DNA from: Chloroflexota bacterium
Lineage (GTDB): Bacteria; Chloroflexota; Anaerolineae; Caldilineales; Caldilineaceae
Length of the DNA: 64,000 nucleotides
Assembly: GCA_018969295.1 (NCBI GenBank)
Contig: JAGWYN010000001.1
Coordinates: 1-64,000, forward strand
Direction of reading: 5' to 3'
Position numbers and translations under genes: made by a program. Of this stretch, positions 59,030 through 64,000 are shown one piece after another. Below the pieces are notes generated by a model that was not told the DNA's origin, searched no databases, and was given only the letters and a program-made list of their open reading frames with translations. Positions within the stretch are counted from its first letter, which is position 1; each line of letters opens with the position of its first letter.

Positions 59030-61737
59030 CCATCTGCCATGTGCAGCTGCCGCCAATGGCGCTCTCCCCAGAGATGCTGTTGCGTGGCTGCGTCGGCCTG
59101 CCAGAGACGCCGATAATGCGAATTGGATTCTGACAGCAGCTTTTGGGGGGGGCCATCCTCGACCACCTGCCCTCCCTCCAACACCAGCACGCGCGCGAAC
59201 TCCTGGGTTTCGCTGATGTCATGGGTGACATAGAGCAGCGTGGCCGTCTCCCAATGGTGCCGGGCAACGGCGAGCAGCTGGCGGCGCTGGCGGCGATCCA
59301 GCCCGCGAAAGGGCTCGTCCAGGATTGCCAGACGGATCCCGGAGCGAAACAGGGCACGGCCCAGACGCACGCGCTGTCCTTCTCCTCCGGAGACCAGGGC
59401 TCCTCCTTCACCCAGCCGGGTGGCCAGCCCGTCTGGCAACGCCCGCAGCAGGTCAAAGAGATCTGCCTGTGCCAGCACAGGCTCCAGCGGGAGATCGGGC
59501 CGGGCGCTTTCGCCGTAGCGCAGGTTGGCAACCAGGCTGCGGTTCCACAGCTGCACAGCTGGATCGACCCAGGCAGTTCTCCGTCGCAGGCTGGCCAGGT
59601 GGGGACCTATGAGCGGCACTCCATCCACCAGCAGCTGTCCGGACGCTGGCTGTTGCCAGCCCAGGAGCAGCCCTACCAGGCTGGACTTGCCTGCCCCTGA
59701 CGCGCCGACAATGGCCACATGCTCTCCTGGTGCGACGGTCAGTTCGACCTGGCGCAGCAGGGTTTGTCCAGACGCAACGACTGTGACCTGTTGAAATGTA
59801 AGGGCTGGGGCTGCCGAGGAAACGGGGGGGGGATGGACAGCCTGGGGTTCCTCGACGGGGGTGCTGAGCGGTTCGAGCACGCGCGACAGATGGTTGCGCG
59901 AGGTCAGATAGCGTTGGGTGTTGCTGACCAGTTCCTGGCTGAGCACGGGCAAGTTCAGCGCCCAGTAGAGCAGCAACAAGACGCCGCTGGCCTCGCCGCC
60001 GCCAGCCAGATAGGTGAGGACGATCCAGCAGGCGCCACCGATGCCTGCCAGCGCTACGGCAGCGCGCAGGATCAGTTCGATCCCTGTCTGTTCCGACAGC
60101 GCGCGTGCCCAACGGACGAGCAGCATTTCGTGTTCGCGGCGCAGGGAGCGTTCGGCGCTGTGGGCGCGGACGGGCAGCAGCCCCAGCAAAGCATCCAGGT
60201 AAAAACGGCTCAACGCGCCGACATGGGTCCGGACGCGCAGATCGCGTTCTCCCAACAGTGGTCGGCTGAGAAACGCTGCGCCGCACACGCACAGCAGGAG
60301 CGTCAAGACCGCCCATCTGCTTTCGGGTGCCAGCCACACCACACCGGCCGATGTCAACAACAGCTGGCACCCCAGCTGTACCAGCCGCACCCCCAGCCCT
60401 GGCAGGCTGTGCAGCTGGTAGAGGCTGTAGGCGCGGTGGGCCATGTCTGCAATCAGTCGGCTGTGAAAATAGCGATCGCCCAGCTGCGGAATTTTGGTCA
60501 ACAGGGCAATGCGCAGACGGGTTTCGAGGCGGCGTCCCAGCCTGCGCACCAGGGCACCGAGCGTCCCTTCCAAAAGCCACAACACCCCTCCAAAAAAGAG
60601 CACCCCCACCGCAAGGAGCAACGGCTGTGCACCGAAGCCGGTCGTTTCGGTGAGCCCCATCAGGCCGCGGAAGAGGGCGGCCTCCAGGGTCACGCTGCCG
60701 GCTGCCAGGAGCGCAGCGGGCAGCACCAGGCTTGGCACCAGCCACCCATCGGCGCGCAGCGCTTGCAAAACAGCACGCAGCGGCTGTGTGGGAGGAGACA
60801 GTACAGACTCCAGGCCAGCCTGGTGCGGGCGATTCTGGCCAGATGTATTGGGAGGGGGCTCGACCTGGTGTTCGCCGCTCTCGGCAACGGCAAGGCGTCC
60901 TCTCACGACCATGACGACGGCGCCGGTGACGGTCAGCAGTTCTGAAAGAGTGTCCCCTGTCTCTGGGGGGGAGGGCCGCACCGACCAAAGCGCCGCTGGA
61001 ATCAGGGTCTCTTCCTCCGCTCCTGGCTGCCGCTGTTCCAACAGTTCGGTGACCAGCCTGAAGGCTGCGGGGCCACGCCGCAGGCTTTGGCTCTCGACCA
61101 GGGTGGTGACCAGACGTGTGGCCGCGTCCAGCAGGGCCAGCGGGCGCCATTCGGGGAGAGCCAGGGCGCTTTCGACCAGCCTCTCCACCTGAGCCGGCGC
61201 TCCTCCTACTGAGCGCAGCCGTGCGCGCAGCGGGTTGCAGAATCCATCTGTCCCTGCCCACTCCCGCCAGGCCAGGGCGGACACGACTGGCTGATGGTGG
61301 TAGAGACTCTGCATGAATTTCTGGCGGGTCAGCCAACGCCGTCCGGCGGCCGGGTCCATGATTTGGACATAGGGGCCCTGCACGCGCCAGACCACCACAA
61401 AATGGGGGGCGCCGGTCGGCAGGACGGTCACGACCAAGGCGGGCAAGAGCGCAGCCTCGGGTAGAAAGAGATGATCGAGCGGTGCCAGAAGCTGGTCGAC
61501 CCTGAGCCCCAGCTGGCGCGCCACATCCTCCAAGGTATCGATGGAGGTGCCGTCGACGCCGGTCTGGCAGGCTTCGCGCAGGCGTGCGTAGTCGGCAGCC
61601 ACGCCAAAGCCTTTCAGCAAACACATCAGGGCTGCTGGCCCGCAGTCCATTGCAGAAGTCTGGACAAATTCAGGTGCCAGCAGCGGGCGATCTTTGGCCC
61701 GCATGGGTGGGTGCTGTACGATTTTTTCCCCGGCCAT
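59014..61737 (-). CDS. C39-peptidase ABC exporter (peptidase/permease/ATPase)
   Basis: At 907 residues it is longer than usual (about 700) for peptidase-containing exporters. The N-terminal C39 domain has the catalytic triad Cys 32 (SAMDCGPAALMCLL), His 112 (PHFVVVW) and Asp 128 (IMDPAAGRRW). An extra region (about 150-330) follows. The membrane domain spans about 335-620, and the ATPase has Walker A GASGAGKSS, signature VSGGEGQR and Walker B LAILDEPFRGLD, then the switch THDISE. It should cleave a double-glycine-type leader and export the peptide. The partner HlyD-like and second ABC genes are downstream. Confidence 0.9.
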   Translation of the reverse strand: MAGEKIVQHPPMRAKDRPLLAPEFVQTSAMDCGPAALMCLLKGFGVAADYARLREACQTGVDGTSIDTLEDVARQLGLRVDQLLAPLDHLFLPEAALLPALVVTVLPTGAPHFVVVWRVQGPYVQIMDPAAGRRWLTRQKFMQSLYHHQPVVSALAWREWAGTDGFCNPLRARLRSVGGAPAQVERLVESALALPEWRPLALLDAATRLVTTLVESQSLRRGPAAFRLVTELLEQRQPGAEEETLIPAALWSVRPSPPETGDTLSELLTVTGAVVMVVRGRLAVAESGEHQVEPPPNTSGQNRPHQAGLESVLSPPTQPLRAVLQALRADGWLVPSLVLPAALLAAGSVTLEAALFRGLMGLTETTGFGAQPLLLAVGVLFFGGVLWLLEGTLGALVRRLGRRLETRLRIALLTKIPQLGDRYFHSRLIADMAHRAYSLYQLHSLPGLGVRLVQLGCQLLLTSAGVVWLAPESRWAVLTLLLCVCGAAFLSRPLLGERDLRVRTHVGALSRFYLDALLGLLPVRAHSAERSLRREHEMLLVRWARALSEQTGIELILRAAVALAGIGGACWIVLTYLAGGGEASGVLLLLYWALNLPVLSQELVSNTQRYLTSRNHLSRVLEPLSTPVEEPQAVHPPPVSSAAPALTFQQVTVVASGQTLLRQVELTVAPGEHVAIVGASGAGKSSLVGLLLGWQQPASGQLLVDGVPLIGPHLASLRRRTAWVDPAVQLWNRSLVANLRYGESARPDLPLEPVLAQADLFDLLRALPDGLATRLGEGGALVSGGEGQRVRLGRALFRSGIRLAILDEPFRGLDRRQRRQLLAVARHHWETATLLYVTHDISETQEFARVLVLEGGQVVEDGPPQKLLSESNSHYRRLWQADAATQQHLWGERHWRQLHMADGQLTE

Positions 61738-61767
61738 CGGTGCAGATGTTTCCTTTTGAAGCTGTTT

Positions 61768-63042
61768 CTACAATGGTGGGTCAGCGGCTGGGGCAGCCGC
61801 ACGCCGTCGGGTCAGAGTGCGCAGCACAGCCAGTGCGACGGCTGCTGCCGCAATGTAGACCAGGGTGGTTCCCAAAAAGACACCGCGATAGCCGATCATC
61901 GCTGCCAGCCCCGCCGCAGCCAGGGGAGCCACCACACGTCCTGCCGCCTGTACACTGTTGTCCAGCCCATAGGTCGCTCCCTGGCTCCCCTCCGGAGCGT
62001 AGCGGTTCATCAGCGCTGCCGCCGACGGGATCAGCCCTCCCAGCGTGAGGCCGCTCACCGCCTGCAGCACAACCAGCTGCCAGGTGGCTGTGATAAACAT
62101 CTGTGGGACAGAGACCAGCGCCGACAGCAGTGCAGACCAGAGCAGGATCCGGTCGTGGCCGATGCGATCTCCCAACTGTCCCAGATAGACGGCGCTCAAG
62201 GCGCTGGTGAGCGCCGACACCCCGATCGTTGCGCCGGCCAGCATCGTGGTCCCACTCTGCGTCCCCTGGTTGAGCGCCAGAACATAGAGGGCCAGAAAAG
62301 GCACCGGCATGGTTGCCCCCAGGCTGCGCAGGAAGGCCAGGCTGTACAGGTCGCGCATGCCCCAGGTCTGCCAGATTGTCCGATAGCTGGAGAGCAACCC
62401 AGGCTGTTGGGTTCGTTCTGTCGGGGTGAAGTCCTCCTCGACCCACAGGATCACCGCCAGGCCGGCCAGCCCCAACAGCCCCCCTGTGATCCAGAAGCTC
62501 TCTCGAAACCCAAACAGTTCTCCCAAAACTCCGCCGACCAGCGGCCCGGCGGAGACCCCCACCCAGCGGGCCATGTTGATCAACCCCAAGGCAAAGCCGG
62601 TCTGCTCTTTGGGTGTCTGTGCCGCTACCAGCGCGTTGTTGGCAGCGACTACGCCGGTTGCTGCCCCTTGCAATGCACGCAGCAACACGAGCTGCTCGCT
62701 GGTTTGGACAAAGCCCATCGCCGCCAGCAGCAGGGCTCCGGCCAGGGTGGCCCGTTCCAACATCAACTTTCGCCCGCTGCGGTCAGCCAGCGCTCCCCAG
62801 ATCGGTGAGGCCAGCATCATGGTAAACGCCTGCGCTGAAAAGGCCATTCCTGCCCAAAATTCCAGACTTCCACCGGTGCTGCTGCCCAGTTGGCGCACAT
62901 AAAGGGGTAAAAAAGGTGCGACCAGTCCAAACCCCAGTGTGGCAAGGGTCTGCACCGCCACCAACACAGCCAGGTTGCGTCGCCAGTCGATGGTTCCGTC
63001 TGCCGAGCGCGTTCCGATCCCCAGGCGCTTGTTCGATCGCAT
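61768..63042 (-). CDS. MFS multidrug-type exporter
   Basis: The ATG at 63042 gives 424 residues with about twelve helices. The MFS motif A between helices 2 and 3 appears as GALADRSGRKLMLERA; the second half has the related GQLGDRIGHDRILLWSA. FALGLINMARWVGVSAGPLVGG is the motif C region of drug/H+ antiporters. It lies 30 bp upstream of the C39 exporter gene and could provide self-protection or efflux. It may simply be an unrelated neighbour. Confidence 0.88.
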   Translation of the reverse strand: MRSNKRLGIGTRSADGTIDWRRNLAVLVAVQTLATLGFGLVAPFLPLYVRQLGSSTGGSLEFWAGMAFSAQAFTMMLASPIWGALADRSGRKLMLERATLAGALLLAAMGFVQTSEQLVLLRALQGAATGVVAANNALVAAQTPKEQTGFALGLINMARWVGVSAGPLVGGVLGELFGFRESFWITGGLLGLAGLAVILWVEEDFTPTERTQQPGLLSSYRTIWQTWGMRDLYSLAFLRSLGATMPVPFLALYVLALNQGTQSGTTMLAGATIGVSALTSALSAVYLGQLGDRIGHDRILLWSALLSALVSVPQMFITATWQLVVLQAVSGLTLGGLIPSAAALMNRYAPEGSQGATYGLDNSVQAAGRVVAPLAAAGLAAMIGYRGVFLGTTLVYIAAAAVALAVLRTLTRRRAAAPAADPPL

Positions 63043-63099
63043 CCTACACCGTTCTCGTAGACCTTGGAGATCGACGGAGGGGCGTGCAGCGGGAGCCAC

Positions 63100-64000
63100 T
63101 CACTGCTGGTTGAGAACTTGGACGGCTGTCACTGCCAGCAAAGCCAGGGTCGAGTTGTAGACGGCATGGGCGATCATGGCGGTGGTGGTGTTGTAGCGTG
63201 TGGCCAGCCAGCCCAACATCAGACCCAACAAGAACACAACAACTGTCGAGAGGGTAATCCCGTAGTTGCTGTGGAGCAGGGCAAAGAGCAGTGCCGTGTA
63301 GACCCGTCCAAACCGTGGCAGCAGGGCGCCTCGAAACAGTGCCTCCTCGCCGATCCCTGCTGCCAGCCCGATCGAGACGATCCCCCAAGGGCTCTCGATG
63401 AGTGGGCCGATCAGCTGTTCGGTCAACGCGTCGACATCGGCGTCGATGCCGACGCCCAGCGCCTGCGCGGCTGCCTCCAGCAGCATGACAGCCGGCACCA
63501 TCCCCAACGCCCAGCCAATTCCGATCGCTGCGTCACGTGGGCTGGGCCGCACGATCCGGAGACGGGCCAGGGTCGCCCTCCACGAACGCCGCGTCAGCCA
63601 GCCGGTTCCTATCGACGCAATCAGCACAAAAAGAGCGGCCTGCAGCCACAGCAGGCCCACCGAAACGGGCGGTTGGTCTGTCAGGTCGTTCTGCATCTCC
63701 ATCTGCATCGCCAGGGTATCCAGCCCGATGCCCAGGGTGGCGGCCAGCAGCAGCGGAATCCACAGGCTCATCGACAGGCTGACTGCGTGCAGCGGGTTGT
63801 CTGGGTCTATCTTCAGCACGTTGCTTGCCTTGGCACGCACGGATCTGAGCAACATCAGCAAACCCAGCCCTGTCGGCACCACCATTCCCCACCCCAGCCA
63901 TGCCCAGGACTTCACCAGTTCCGTTCCTTCGAGGGGGAGCTCCTCCTGGCGCAACAGCACGGTCAGCCCTGCCAGCAGCAGCGGAAGATGGATCAGCGCC
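63100..64000 (-). CDS. CPBP-family intramembrane protease, 5' end beyond the window
   Basis: The frame stays open to the window edge with hydrophobic residues, so the true start lies beyond 64000; at least 299 residues are seen. The C-terminal CPBP (Abi/CAAX-protease) domain has the glutamate motif GEEALFRG, then FALLHSNYG and HAVYNS with the expected His and Asn. About eight helices are visible. Such proteins often accompany bacteriocin genes as processing or immunity factors, which fits the export genes downstream. Confidence 0.87.
   Translation of the reverse strand, partial: ALIHLPLLLAGLTVLLRQEELPLEGTELVKSWAWLGWGMVVPTGLGLLMLLRSVRAKASNVLKIDPDNPLHAVSLSMSLWIPLLLAATLGIGLDTLAMQMEMQNDLTDQPPVSVGLLWLQAALFVLIASIGTGWLTRRSWRATLARLRIVRPSPRDAAIGIGWALGMVPAVMLLEAAAQALGVGIDADVDALTEQLIGPLIESPWGIVSIGLAAGIGEEALFRGALLPRFGRVYTALLFALLHSNYGITLSTVVVFLLGLMLGWLATRYNTTTAMIAHAVYNSTLALLAVTAVQVLNQQ

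Overview
This 64 kb window is GC-rich, densely coded bacterial DNA, probably from a Chloroflexota member (Caldilineae/Anaerolineae-like). That placement is inferred from gene content: many sugar ABC cassettes with Tat-type lipoprotein binding proteins, a DUF2079 membrane protein, pentapeptide-repeat proteins, an orphan MutS2, and ADP-ribosylglycohydrolase and GH32 genes inside sugar operons. No rRNA, tRNA, phage, insertion sequence or CRISPR array was recognised.

Layout. (1) 435-4133 (+): glutamate 5-kinase, then a fused two-domain ECF transporter ATPase and EcfT with no S-component nearby. (2) 4236-10696 (+): LacI regulator, sugar-binding lipoprotein, two permeases and an ADP-ribosylglycohydrolase-family protein. 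(3) 10806-16009 (+): MutS2, then a coupled GT2 glycosyltransferase / flippase-like membrane protein / HD hydrolase trio; a YccF-like gene faces them. (4) 16674-24126 (+): a fructan or sucrose locus with an autoregulated LacI repressor, binding protein, two permeases and two GH32-type enzymes, closed by a 19-bp perfect hairpin. (5) 24217-28883 (+): nucleotide-sugar epimerase, DegT aminotransferase and DUF2079 protein, probably surface-glycan related. (6) 28964-31695 (-): phytoene-desaturase-like FAD protein and a DEAD-box helicase. (7) 31864-38202 (-): GntR regulator, SIS protein, sugar ABC transporter and FGGY kinase in one operon with a clear GntR operator. (8) 38288-45711 (-): ROK regulator, Gfo/Idh/MocA oxidoreductase, sugar ABC transporter and an ATP-grasp-like orphan.

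(9) 45909-64000 (-) is the unusual part: one long same-strand block that looks like a peptide-export system joined to uptake and membrane-organisation genes. From upstream to downstream it has a CPBP protease, an MFS exporter, a C39-peptidase ABC exporter, a very small HlyD-like protein, a 65-codon peptide gene under its own operator-bearing promoter, a second ABC exporter with a degenerate C39-like domain, an SPFH protein, a pentapeptide-repeat/UrtA-like binding-protein fusion, a pentapeptide-repeat lipoprotein, a family-5 binding lipoprotein, an unknown membrane-anchored protein, a duplicated-domain permease and its ATPase. No RiPP-modifying enzyme is present.

Two regulatory themes recur. 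Each sugar regulator has a TTGACA-17-bp-TATNNT-type promoter with a palindrome at or just downstream of the -10, so autoregulation is likely. All four sugar-binding-protein genes are followed, before the first permease, by a strong GC-rich hairpin that probably keeps binding-protein mRNA in excess over permease mRNA.
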